NCBI GenBank assembly: GCA_004297945.1
Contig: SCRC01000048.1
Coordinates: 1-33,166 of the forward strand
DNA from: Candidimonas sp.
Lineage (GTDB): Bacteria; Pseudomonadota; Gammaproteobacteria; Burkholderiales; Burkholderiaceae_B
DNA: 33,166 nt
Reading direction: 5' to 3'
Position 1 is the first letter of the stretch. Each line of letters starts with the position of its first letter. Below the pieces are notes generated by a model. The model ran no database searches and was not told where the DNA came from. It saw only the letters and a program-made list of their open reading frames with translations. Made by a program: the position numbers and the translations under genes. Below, one piece after another: positions 26,224-33,086 of this stretch.

Positions 26224-27156
26224 ATGCTGGATTGGGATGGCTTACGTTATTTCATGGAAGTCGCCAGAACGCAGCGCGTCAGCGCCGCCGCGCTGCGTTT
26301 GGGGGTGCAGCACAGCACGGTTTCACGACGCATCCAGGTTCTGGAGAAGGAACTGGACACAGTTCTGTTCGACAAATCCAAAGCCAGCGGGTTCACACTT
26401 ACCGAAGACGGGCAGCGCTTCTTCATCTACGCTGAACAAATGGAAGGCACCCTGCTCTCGGCACGTGAAGAACTCTCGGGAATCGGCCAGACCCTGTCAG
26501 GACATTTGCGGCTGGGGTCGACTGAAGGGTTCGGCAACTATGTTCTTACGCCGCTTATGGTGGATTTTCAGCGGCGCTACCCAGCCATTACCCTGGACAT
26601 CATGCCCGTGCCGCGTTTCATCAGCTTGTCCAAGCGGGAAGCCGATATCGCCATCTCGCTCGAACAGCCACAGCGCGGACCGTATATATGCACCAAACTG
26701 ATCGACTACTCGCTAAAGCTTTATGGAAGCGTTGACTGCCTGGCGCGCAAAGACCCCATTGCCAAGCGCAGTGACCTGGCGCGCCATACCTTCATCGGCT
26801 ATGTTGAGGAGCTGCTGTTCAGCGACCGCCTGCGCTACCTGGACGATATCGTGCCCAACAGCCACGTCGTTTTCAAAAGCACCAGCGTGATTGCCCAATA
26901 TCACGCAACACTGCAAGGGCATTCGCTGGCAATATTGCCATGCTTCATGGCGGCCCAGGACCCCCGCTTGCAAGCGGTGCTGGAAAACGAAATAGTCGTC
27001 AAGCGCAGCTTTTGGATGTACTGCCATGAAGACCTGCGCCGCTCCAAACGGGTCATGGCCTTGTGGGATTATCTGAAAAAGGCAGTACCGCTCAACGAGC
27101 CTCTGCTGGCTGGAAAATCGGATCGGCTGCACTATCTGCCTGAAGCTGCGCCATAG
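26224..27156 (+). CDS. LysR family transcriptional regulator
   Basis: A 310-residue LysR-type regulator. The N-terminal winged helix (1-60) has WDGLRYFMEVARTQRVSAAA, LGVQHSTVSRRIQVLEKEL and a less common wing LFDKSKASGFTLTEDG. The effector domain begins at SGHLRLGSTEGFG near 95. ATG 26224 has GAGG upstream. Being divergent from the solute-binding protein / mmsA unit, it probably regulates that unit. The effector is unknown; a metabolite of the MmsA pathway is a reasonable guess. Confidence 0.92.
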   Translation: MLDWDGLRYFMEVARTQRVSAAALRLGVQHSTVSRRIQVLEKELDTVLFDKSKASGFTLTEDGQRFFIYAEQMEGTLLSAREELSGIGQTLSGHLRLGSTEGFGNYVLTPLMVDFQRRYPAITLDIMPVPRFISLSKREADIAISLEQPQRGPYICTKLIDYSLKLYGSVDCLARKDPIAKRSDLARHTFIGYVEELLFSDRLRYLDDIVPNSHVVFKSTSVIAQYHATLQGHSLAILPCFMAAQDPRLQAVLENEIVVKRSFWMYCHEDLRRSKRVMALWDYLKKAVPLNEPLLAGKSDRLHYLPEAAP

Positions 27157-27180
27157 GCTGCTGGCTCGCCCATTGCCAAT

Positions 27181-27206
27181 GTAGCGGCGCCCCTTGTGGG
27201 TGCCAT
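27181..27206 (+). repeat. REP-like element, ACCC type with G-T pair
   Basis: Plus-strand copy 24 bp after the LysR stop. Stem GGCGCCC pairs with GGGTGCC through one G-T wobble. It forms an inverted doublet with the copy at 27239 in the convergent LysR / lptF gap. Confidence 0.9.
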
Positions 27207-27238
27207 TCGTTTTAAAACACCATGTTTATATGGCAGCG

Positions 27239-27264
27239 ATGGCAGCCACAAGGGCTGCCGCTAC
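27239..27264 (-). repeat. REP-like element, AGCC type, carrying the lptF stop codon
   Basis: Canonical minus-strand copy. Its head GTAGC overlaps the end of lptF, and the TAG inside the head (27261-27263) is the lptF stop codon. Confidence 0.93.
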
Positions 27265-28376
27265 GCTGCGACTTGCCGCTGTTTCTTTGGCGCCTTGACG
27301 CGCAGTTTGCGCCACATCATGACCACCATCAAAAGCGTAAATGCGCCATGCACCGCCCACAGGCCCACGCCAAAGCTCAACTTGCCACTGCTGATCCAGC
27401 CACGCGACAGATTGATCAAATTCATGTAGAGCAAACCGACCAGGCCCGCCACCAGGATATCGCCGGAACGGCCCAAGCGCGGATTCACAGCTCCCAGCGG
27501 AATAGCCAGCAAAGCCAGGTTCAGCGCCGCCAGCGGCAGGGAAAGACGCCACATGAGCTGGGATCGCGCCTGATTCGTATGATCGCCGACCAACTGATCA
27601 GTGGGCCGCGCCTTGAGCTGACGCTCGGCCATTTCGCGCGCCACTTTAATGGAGCCGGCGTCGTTCTTGCTTTCGAGCCGAAATCCATAGCGAAGGAAAT
27701 CGAACAGACGGAACTGAGGCTTGCCAGGCTTCAAATCGTAGCGATGGCCGTGATTCAGTATCAGAAAGCGGTCGCCATTGGCTTCAGTCTCGACGCGAGC
27801 GCTATTGGCGGAAATTACGGTCAGCCAATCGGGCTCGATAACCCGCGCAATCACGTGGCCTAGCTGATCACCCGGCTTGCTGGGGTCTTCAGCAAAAAAT
27901 ACCCGCGCGCCATTGTCGGTTTCAATGAATTGCCCCGCCGTCACCTTGGACAGATCGGATCGCTGTTCGTAGCGTTGACGGTATTCAGCGATCTGGCGGT
28001 ACGCCCAGGGTGACGCAACCAGAGTCAAGACGGCAATCGCCACCGCGACCGGCGCAGCGCAACGCAAGATCGGCCCGACCCAGTCTTTGAGCGAAAGGCC
28101 GCTGGCAAACCAAACCACCATTTCAGATTCGCGAAAATTCCGGGCCACGGTGGTCAGCACGGCAATAAAAAGCGACACCGACAAAATCACGGGCAGCGCG
28201 GTAATGCTTGAGAATGCCGCCAGGCCAAACACCACGTCGGCGCCGATGGTGCCGTTGGCGGCCTCGCCGAGCAAACGCACCAGCAACACGCTAAGCCATA
28301 CAATAAGCAGCGTGGAGAACACCACGCCCGCATGGCTCATTATTTCAGATACTACAGAACGCTTAAATAGTGACAT
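27261..28376 (-). CDS. lptF: LPS export permease LptF (YjgP/YjgQ family)
   Basis: Inner-membrane subunit of the LptB2FG machine that extracts LPS from the inner membrane and passes it to the LptC-A-D bridge. The 371 residues have three N-terminal membrane segments (about 15-115), a periplasmic beta-jellyroll-like region (about 130-255), and three C-terminal segments (about 265-355). SLFKRSVVSEIM opens the protein and the coupling segment FRESEMVVWFASGLSLKDW is near 80-98. The divergent arrangement with pepA is conserved in many proteobacteria. LptG, usually directly downstream, is not here: the gene runs into a REP-like element and then a convergent LysR gene. Confidence 0.93.
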   Translation of the reverse strand: MSLFKRSVVSEIMSHAGVVFSTLLIVWLSVLLVRLLGEAANGTIGADVVFGLAAFSSITALPVILSVSLFIAVLTTVARNFRESEMVVWFASGLSLKDWVGPILRCAAPVAVAIAVLTLVASPWAYRQIAEYRQRYEQRSDLSKVTAGQFIETDNGARVFFAEDPSKPGDQLGHVIARVIEPDWLTVISANSARVETEANGDRFLILNHGHRYDLKPGKPQFRLFDFLRYGFRLESKNDAGSIKVAREMAERQLKARPTDQLVGDHTNQARSQLMWRLSLPLAALNLALLAIPLGAVNPRLGRSGDILVAGLVGLLYMNLINLSRGWISSGKLSFGVGLWAVHGAFTLLMVVMMWRKLRVKAPKKQRQVAA

Positions 28377-28435
28377 GTGAAAATATGCGAGATAATCGCG
28401 AGTAATCCTGTACGACGCACTTTTTGGAAATTCGA

Positions 28436-29941
28436 ATGGAATTTAGCACACAGACCACCGCCTCCTTGCATCAAATTAAAACTGCAGCCCTGGCCGTGGG
28501 CGTTTTTACCGACGGTATCCTAAGCGCTGCCGCCGACATTATCGACCGCGCCAGCAACGGCGCCGTCCGTGAAGCGCTTAAATCCGAATTCCACGCCAAA
28601 GCCGGCACCCATCTGGTTTTGCGCAATCTGCCGGGCATCAGCGCTGCCCGGGTCATTTTAATCGGCCTGGGGCAACACGACAGGTACAACGCCGCTACGC
28701 ACGCCAACGCCGAATTTACCTTCGCCCATTACTGCGTGCAGGCCAACCTTGCCGAAGGTGTAACCGCCCTTGCCTCAATCGAATGCGCTGACGCCAGCGT
28801 ACGCAACCGGGCGCAGGCGGCAGCCGTGGCCGTTGGGCGCGCCACCTATCATTATGACGCCACCTTCGGCAAACGTGATCGAAATCCTGCGCCCCGGCTA
28901 AAGAAATTCGCGCTTTCGATTTCCCGCAACCAAGCCAGCCACACACAACAAGGGCTGAAAAACGGCGCCGCCATCGCTCACGGCATGCATCTAACCCGAG
29001 AACTGGGCGATTTACCCGCCAATATTTGCACCCCCACATATCTGGGCAACACCGCCAAAAAACTGGCCAAAGAATTCAAGAGCATCAAGGCCGAGGTACT
29101 CGATCGCAAGCAAATCGAAGCGCTCAAGATGGGCTCGTTCTTGTCAGTCGCGCGCGGCTCATACGAAGCGCCGGCCTTTATCATCATCAAGCACGTTCCG
29201 GCCTCCGCCCGCGCCTCCGACAAGGGACGCAAGGCGCCTATTGTACTGGTCGGTAAAGGTGTCACCTTTGATGCGGGCGGCATTTCCCTCAAGCCAGCCG
29301 GCAATATGGACGAGATGAAATACGATATGTGCGGCGCCGCCAGCGTGCTGGGCACCTTGCGCGCCGTCGCCGAACTCGATCTCGACCAGGAAGTCATCGG
29401 ACTGATCCCCACCTGCGAAAATCTGCCTAGCGGACGCGCCAACAAACCGGGCGACGTCGTCACCAGCATGTCGGGACAAACCATCGAAATCCTTAATACC
29501 GATGCGGAGGGCCGCCTGATCCTGTGCGATGCACTCACCTATGCCGAGCGTTTCAAGCCCGCCGCCGTTATCGATATCGCCACGCTGACAGGCGCATGCA
29601 TCGTTGCGCTGGGCCACGTCAATTCGGGTCTCTTCAGCAAAAACGACGTTCTGGCCGAAAGCCTGCTCGCCGCCGGCCGCGACGCCAACGACGTCGCATG
29701 GCGCCTGCCGCTCGAGGACGCCTACCAAGAGCAGCTCCATTCCAATTTCGCCGATATCGCCAATATTGGCGGGCCGCCGGCCGGATCGGTCACCGCCGCC
29801 TGCTTTCTGTCGCGCTTTACCGGCAACTACCCCTGGGCTCATCTGGACATTGCAGGCACCGCCTGGCGTAGCGGCAAGGAAAAAGGCGCCACCGGGCGGC
29901 CCGTTCCCCTGCTCGTTCAGTACCTGCTCAACCAAGCGTAA
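28436..29941 (+). CDS. pepA: Leucyl aminopeptidase (PepA, M17)
   Basis: A hexameric cytosolic dimetal aminopeptidase that removes N-terminal residues such as Leu; in E. coli PepA also binds DNA in Xer recombination and carAB control. The 501 residues comprise an N-terminal macro-like domain (about 1-170) and the catalytic domain. Metal and active-site residues are visible: Lys274 and Asp279 (VGKGVTFDAGG), Asp297 (KYDMCGA), and Asp356, Glu358, Arg360 in the signature NTDAEGRL. I use ATG 28436-28438, which matches the usual MEFS start; an upstream in-frame TTG at 28424 would add four residues. It is divergent from lptF and followed by holC after 9 bp. Confidence 0.96.
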   Translation: MEFSTQTTASLHQIKTAALAVGVFTDGILSAAADIIDRASNGAVREALKSEFHAKAGTHLVLRNLPGISAARVILIGLGQHDRYNAATHANAEFTFAHYCVQANLAEGVTALASIECADASVRNRAQAAAVAVGRATYHYDATFGKRDRNPAPRLKKFALSISRNQASHTQQGLKNGAAIAHGMHLTRELGDLPANICTPTYLGNTAKKLAKEFKSIKAEVLDRKQIEALKMGSFLSVARGSYEAPAFIIIKHVPASARASDKGRKAPIVLVGKGVTFDAGGISLKPAGNMDEMKYDMCGAASVLGTLRAVAELDLDQEVIGLIPTCENLPSGRANKPGDVVTSMSGQTIEILNTDAEGRLILCDALTYAERFKPAAVIDIATLTGACIVALGHVNSGLFSKNDVLAESLLAAGRDANDVAWRLPLEDAYQEQLHSNFADIANIGGPPAGSVTAACFLSRFTGNYPWAHLDIAGTAWRSGKEKGATGRPVPLLVQYLLNQA

Positions 29942-29950
29942 GCCGCGAAA

Positions 29951-30385
29951 ATGGCTCGCGTCGACTTCGCCTTTGGCGCCCAGGATCGCTTGCGCACGGC
30001 CTGCAAGGTCGCGCACAAGCAGTACCTGGCCTCGCGCAGCCTGGTCGTATATAGCCGTGACGAACAAATTCTGGCTAACTTTGATCGCCAGCTGTGGGGC
30101 TTTGACCCCACAGCCTTCGTACCGCACGTTCGAGCCGATGATCCATTGGCACCCAGCACCCCTATCTGGCTCACGACCGACCCGCCGCAGCCTTCACGAC
30201 ACGACGCGCCATCTGCGTGGCTGCTCAATCTCGATAACCAGTGCCCACCGGGCGCCGGAGGCTTTGAACGCATCCTGGAAATCGTCTCCGACAATATCGA
30301 GGACAAGCAGGCGGCCCGCCTGCGTTGGCGCCAATATGTAGCCGACGGACACACCCCCCACGCACACGATGTATCAAACCTGTAG
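29951..30385 (+). CDS. holC: DNA polymerase III subunit chi (HolC)
   Basis: HolC links the clamp loader to single-strand-binding protein through its partner psi. The 144 residues match the family: ARVDFAFGAQDRLRTACKVA at the start, VVYSRDEQILANFDRQLWGFDPTAFVPH in the middle and PIWLTTD before the variable end. The pepA-holC order is common in proteobacteria. The last residues (about 125-144) look family-unlike, and the TAG stop (30383-30385) lies in a REP-like head, so the C-terminus may have been altered by repeat insertion. Confidence 0.9.
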   Translation: MARVDFAFGAQDRLRTACKVAHKQYLASRSLVVYSRDEQILANFDRQLWGFDPTAFVPHVRADDPLAPSTPIWLTTDPPQPSRHDAPSAWLLNLDNQCPPGAGGFERILEIVSDNIEDKQAARLRWRQYVADGHTPHAHDVSNL

Positions 30386-30392
30386 CGGCATC
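30382..30392 (+). repeat. Half REP-like element at the holC stop
   Basis: GTAGCGGCA followed by unrelated sequence; only the head and the first stem bases remain. The TAG in the head is the holC stop codon. Confidence 0.6.
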
Positions 30393-30427
30393 CGGTATTG
30401 TAGGTATTGTCTTGCTCGTCAAGGTTT

Positions 30428-30453
30428 TTGGCAGCCGCAAGGGCTGCCGCCAC
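30428..30453 (-). repeat. REP-like element, AGCC type
   Basis: Minus-strand copy with stem GGCAGCC / GGCTGCC intact, loop CTTGC and head GTGGC (one change from GTAGC). It forms a doublet with the copy at 30473. Confidence 0.85.
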
Positions 30454-30472
30454 ATTACAACGGGTACGTCTT

Positions 30473-30498
30473 GTAGCGGCACCCCTTGCGGCTGCCAT
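30473..30498 (+). repeat. REP-like element, hybrid stem
   Basis: Head GTAGC, left stem GGCACCC, loop CTTGC, right stem GGCTGCC: a mixture of the two subtypes with one mismatch. The same loop change (CTTGC) as its neighbour at 30428 suggests exchange of sequence between the two copies. Confidence 0.87.
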
Positions 30499-30616
30499 CG
30501 CCCTCGCACGCATGATATACCGGCGCAAGCTGCCGTCCAACAGGAACCAAGTGCGTCCCCATCACTCTAAGAGTAAGATAACAGCTTATACAAGATGGCT
30601 TTACGCTCTGGCCCAC

Positions 30617-30646
30617 TTGCAAATTCAGTTGTTTGTCAGGTATTCT
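30617..30646 (+). promoter_or_regulatory. Candidate promoter of the Bax-inhibitor-1 family gene
   Basis: TTGCAA and TATTCT, each four of six to the sigma-70 boxes, are spaced 18 bp and end 57 bp before the start codon. The remaining 30499-30616 holds nothing I can name. Confidence 0.35.
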
Positions 30647-30703
30647 AGAGACCTCCATTCTGACATCGGTTAGCATAGCGCTGGTCGCATTAAAGGATTT
30701 ATT

Positions 30704-31414
30704 ATGAATGATTTCCAACAACCCCCCTTGCCGTCTCGCGGCGACTACACGACCGCCCCCGGCGAAGTCGTACGCAATCGCGTGTTGCGCAATACCTATT
30801 GGCTGCTGACGCTGTCGCTAATTCCCACCGTATTGGGCGCAATGTTGGGCATGCATTTGGGGGTCGGCCACGCCATGGGTGCCAACCCTGGCACCAGCAC
30901 AATTATTTTCCTGGCTGGCGCCTTTGGCCTGATGTTCCTGGTCGAACGCAACAAAAACAACTCCATGGGCGTGGTCTTGCTGCTGGCCTTCACGTTCTTC
31001 ATGGGCGTCATGTTGTCGCAACTGCTCGGGCGCATCATGGGTCTAGGCAATGGCGCGCAACTCATCATGCTGGCATTCGGAGGCACCGCGGTGGTGTTCG
31101 GCGCAATGGCCAGTATCGCCTCCACTACCAAACGCGATTTCTCGCACCTGCAAAAATTCCTGTTTATCGGCGTGGTGGTCCTCATCGTGGCCTCGCTGGC
31201 CAATATCTTTTTGCAATTGCCGGCGCTCATGCTCACCGTGTCGGTCATGGCCATCGTCATTTTCTCGGCCTTCCTGCTGGTCGATCTACAACGCGTGATC
31301 AACGGCGGCGAAACCAATTACATCACCGCCACCCTGGCTATTTACCTGGATCTCTACAACGTCTTCGTCAATTTGCTAATGTTGCTGGGGATATTCGGCG
31401 GTAACCGCAATTAA
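30704..31414 (+). CDS. Bax inhibitor-1 / YccA family membrane protein
   Basis: A 236-residue inner-membrane protein with seven hydrophobic segments after a short Pro-rich cytosolic N-terminus. Family features are VLRNTYWLLTLSLIPTVLGA at the first segment, LVERNKNNSMGVVLLLAFTF in the middle, FSAFLLVDLQRVINGGETNY near 190, and the last stretch ATLAIYLDLYNVFVNLLMLLG. In bacteria such proteins act as pH-sensitive calcium leak channels (BsYetJ) or as modulators of the FtsH protease (E. coli YccA). AAAGGA precedes ATG 30704. It appears monocistronic, ended by a terminator-like REP array. Confidence 0.94.
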   Translation: MNDFQQPPLPSRGDYTTAPGEVVRNRVLRNTYWLLTLSLIPTVLGAMLGMHLGVGHAMGANPGTSTIIFLAGAFGLMFLVERNKNNSMGVVLLLAFTFFMGVMLSQLLGRIMGLGNGAQLIMLAFGGTAVVFGAMASIASTTKRDFSHLQKFLFIGVVVLIVASLANIFLQLPALMLTVSVMAIVIFSAFLLVDLQRVINGGETNYITATLAIYLDLYNVFVNLLMLLGIFGGNRN

Positions 31415-31440
31415 GCATTAACGGCTAGAGCTCCCGGTTC

Positions 31441-31465
31441 ATGGCAGCCACAAGGGCTGCCCTAC
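31441..31465 (-). repeat. REP-like element, AGCC type, one base short
   Basis: Minus-strand copy with intact stem and loop; one base is missing between stem and head, giving GTAGGGCAGCC. First member of the cluster in the convergent BI-1 / rarD gap. Confidence 0.87.
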
Positions 31466-31480
31466 ATGATTCAAGATTTT

Positions 31481-31562
31481 GTAGCGGCACCCTTGTAGCG
31501 GCACCCTTGTAGCGGCACCCTTGTAGCGGCGCCCTTGTAGCGGCGCCCCTTGTGGGTGCCAT
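31481..31562 (+). repeat. 14-bp tandem array ending in a complete REP-like element
   Basis: Four units of GTAGCGGCACCCTT type (31481, 31495, 31509, 31523; the fourth has GCGCCC) lead into a complete element at 31537-31562, followed by TTTTCT. Each unit is the left arm of the element: head, left stem half and start of the loop. The complete hairpin with T-run could terminate the BI-1 transcript. Confidence 0.94.
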
Positions 31563-31599
31563 TTTTCTATATAAAAATGCCGTTTTAATTGCCACGGTT

Positions 31600-31625
31600 C
31601 TGCCACCCACAAGGGGTGGCGCTAC
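31600..31625 (-). repeat. REP-like variant with swapped stem pair
   Basis: Minus-strand copy with head GTAGC, stem GCCACCC, loop CTTGT, stem GGGTGGC, tail AG. The second stem pair is C-G instead of G-C, with both sides changed together, 18 bp beyond the rarD stop. Confidence 0.88.
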
Positions 31626-31642
31626 ATAGTACAAATATTGCG

Positions 31643-32521
31643 CTACCGCTTTGCCCAAATCCATAGGCCTTCTCCGCCTATCAGCACCACGGCTATCCAG
31701 ATCGGGATATAGGTCCACCACGCGCTGGCTGTTATGCCCTCGCCCAGAAACAGGAAGGCCACCCAGAACAGCAAAACAGGTTCGACATAACCCATGATTC
31801 CGAACAAGCCCAGGGGCAGCATGCGGCTGGCCGACAGATAACAGACCAGGGCTGCCGAACTGATGACTCCCAGCAAAGGAATAAGACCCAGCAGGCGTGG
31901 ATATTGGAAAATCTGATCGACCAAGCCCGGGCTTTGCAATGCCAAGACAACTATCGCCACCGGCGCCAGAAACAACATGTCAAACCACAAGCACGTCAGC
32001 GAACGCAAGCGTAGCGCACGGCGCAACATGAAATAAGGCGGATAGCCGAACATGACCAAAGCCGTCGCCCACGAAAACGAACCCACACGGATAAATTCGT
32101 GCACCACCCCTACCATCGCTACGCCTACCGCCAACCATTGCACCCGGCTAAGGTGTTCCTGATAAAAAAAGCGGCCCACCAGCACCATGGAAAGCGGCAA
32201 TAGAAAATAGCCCAATGACACATCCAGGGCCTTTTGATGCAAAGGCGCCCAGGTGAACAGCCACAGCTGCGTCCCCAGCAAGGCAGCACTGATAAAAAGT
32301 AGCGGCCAAAGTCGCCATCCGCAGCGCAGCCGACGCACTATTTGCGCAATATCGCCCCATGACCGATTGCGAGAGACCAAAATAGCAATGGCCGGCAGCG
32401 CCAGCAGAACGCGCCAGGCAAAAATCTGTTCACCGGTCAGGGGAAACAACACGACGGTGTAATAGTAAAGTCCGGCAAACAATGCGGAAGAAAAAACCGA
32501 TAACGCGATGCCTTGCTTCAC
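31643..32521 (-). CDS. rarD: EamA family transporter, RarD type
   Basis: A 292-residue inner-membrane protein with about ten membrane segments. The opening MKQGIALSVFSSALFAGLYY then FPLTGEQIFAWRVLLALP is the RarD signature, distinct from the general EamA exporter at 8902. RarD (chloramphenicol-sensitive protein) lacks a firmly established substrate. The start is GTG 32519-32521 with AAAGG six bases upstream. It converges with the BI-1 gene and follows the PIN pseudogene on the same strand. Confidence 0.9.
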   Translation of the reverse strand: MKQGIALSVFSSALFAGLYYYTVVLFPLTGEQIFAWRVLLALPAIAILVSRNRSWGDIAQIVRRLRCGWRLWPLLFISAALLGTQLWLFTWAPLHQKALDVSLGYFLLPLSMVLVGRFFYQEHLSRVQWLAVGVAMVGVVHEFIRVGSFSWATALVMFGYPPYFMLRRALRLRSLTCLWFDMLFLAPVAIVVLALQSPGLVDQIFQYPRLLGLIPLLGVISSAALVCYLSASRMLPLGLFGIMGYVEPVLLFWVAFLFLGEGITASAWWTYIPIWIAVVLIGGEGLWIWAKR

Positions 32522-32564
32522 ATCAACCTTTTTGAAAAATTCCTGAACTACCTAGCGGATGCGG

Positions 32565-33056
32565 CTATGCTGGCCTGGCAGCCACAAGGGCTGCCGCTAC
32601 GCGAAACAGGCGCTCGCGCTTAAGGATTTCGCCAATCGACTCACTCTCCCTGCCCACCGCGAGCAAGTCCAACGGAATAGACTCAAGGGCGCACCGCAAC
32701 GCCTCAGGATAGTTCTGCCAGCATTGCAGCAAAAACTTGTCGGGATCATACAGAGCAAGCCCAAGCCCGTGCAGCTCGCTGCGATTGAAGTCTTTGATGT
32801 TGCGCGTCAGCACCGCGACCGACGCCTGCGGCTGCCTGGCCTGCGCCGCCCTCGCGGCCGCAATCACGTGCCAATCCTTGGGATCGCTGCGACGCAGATC
32901 GCCCTTGAAGGCAGAAACATCCCCCTGATCGGCATCCGGGAACTCCACCTGCAAGACATCCCACTGGGCCTGCAGATCGACCGCCGACGCATCCCACAAA
33001 TGCGCAGCCGTGCGTCGCCACTCATCACCGATAACCGGGCTCCATGCCGGTCGTTG
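32565..33056 (-). pseudogene. PIN-domain protein, N-terminally truncated
   Basis: Reading from 33056, the frame gives RPAWSPVIGDEWRRTA then a helical stretch, SDPKDWHVIAAARAA and VAVLTRNIKDFNRSEL. This looks like the middle and end of a PIN-domain RNase of the VapC-like kind, with the last two acidic sites present. The normal N-terminus, including the first catalytic Asp in a V-L-D-x-x-V-L-type strand, is missing: an in-frame stop (TGA 33057-33059) precedes, and only about 30 bp separate it from the previous gene. The only in-frame start would be a TTG at 32999. At the other end the last residues VAAALVAA are encoded by a REP-like element, so the C-terminus was also changed. Probably non-functional. 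Confidence 0.7.
32575..32600 (-). repeat. REP-like element, AGCC type, translated within the PIN gene end
   Basis: Minus-strand copy with canonical head and stems and tail AG. Here the frame is such that GTA-GCG is read as Val-Ala, so the element encodes VAAALVAA instead of providing a stop. Confidence 0.9.
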
Positions 33057-33086
33057 TCAAGCTAGTTGTCGCCTGAGTGATTGGAT

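Noticed and set aside
29159-30127. 322-codon frame antisense to pepA and holC
   Set aside because: Opposite the conserved PepA catalytic domain; glycine-rich shadow translation.
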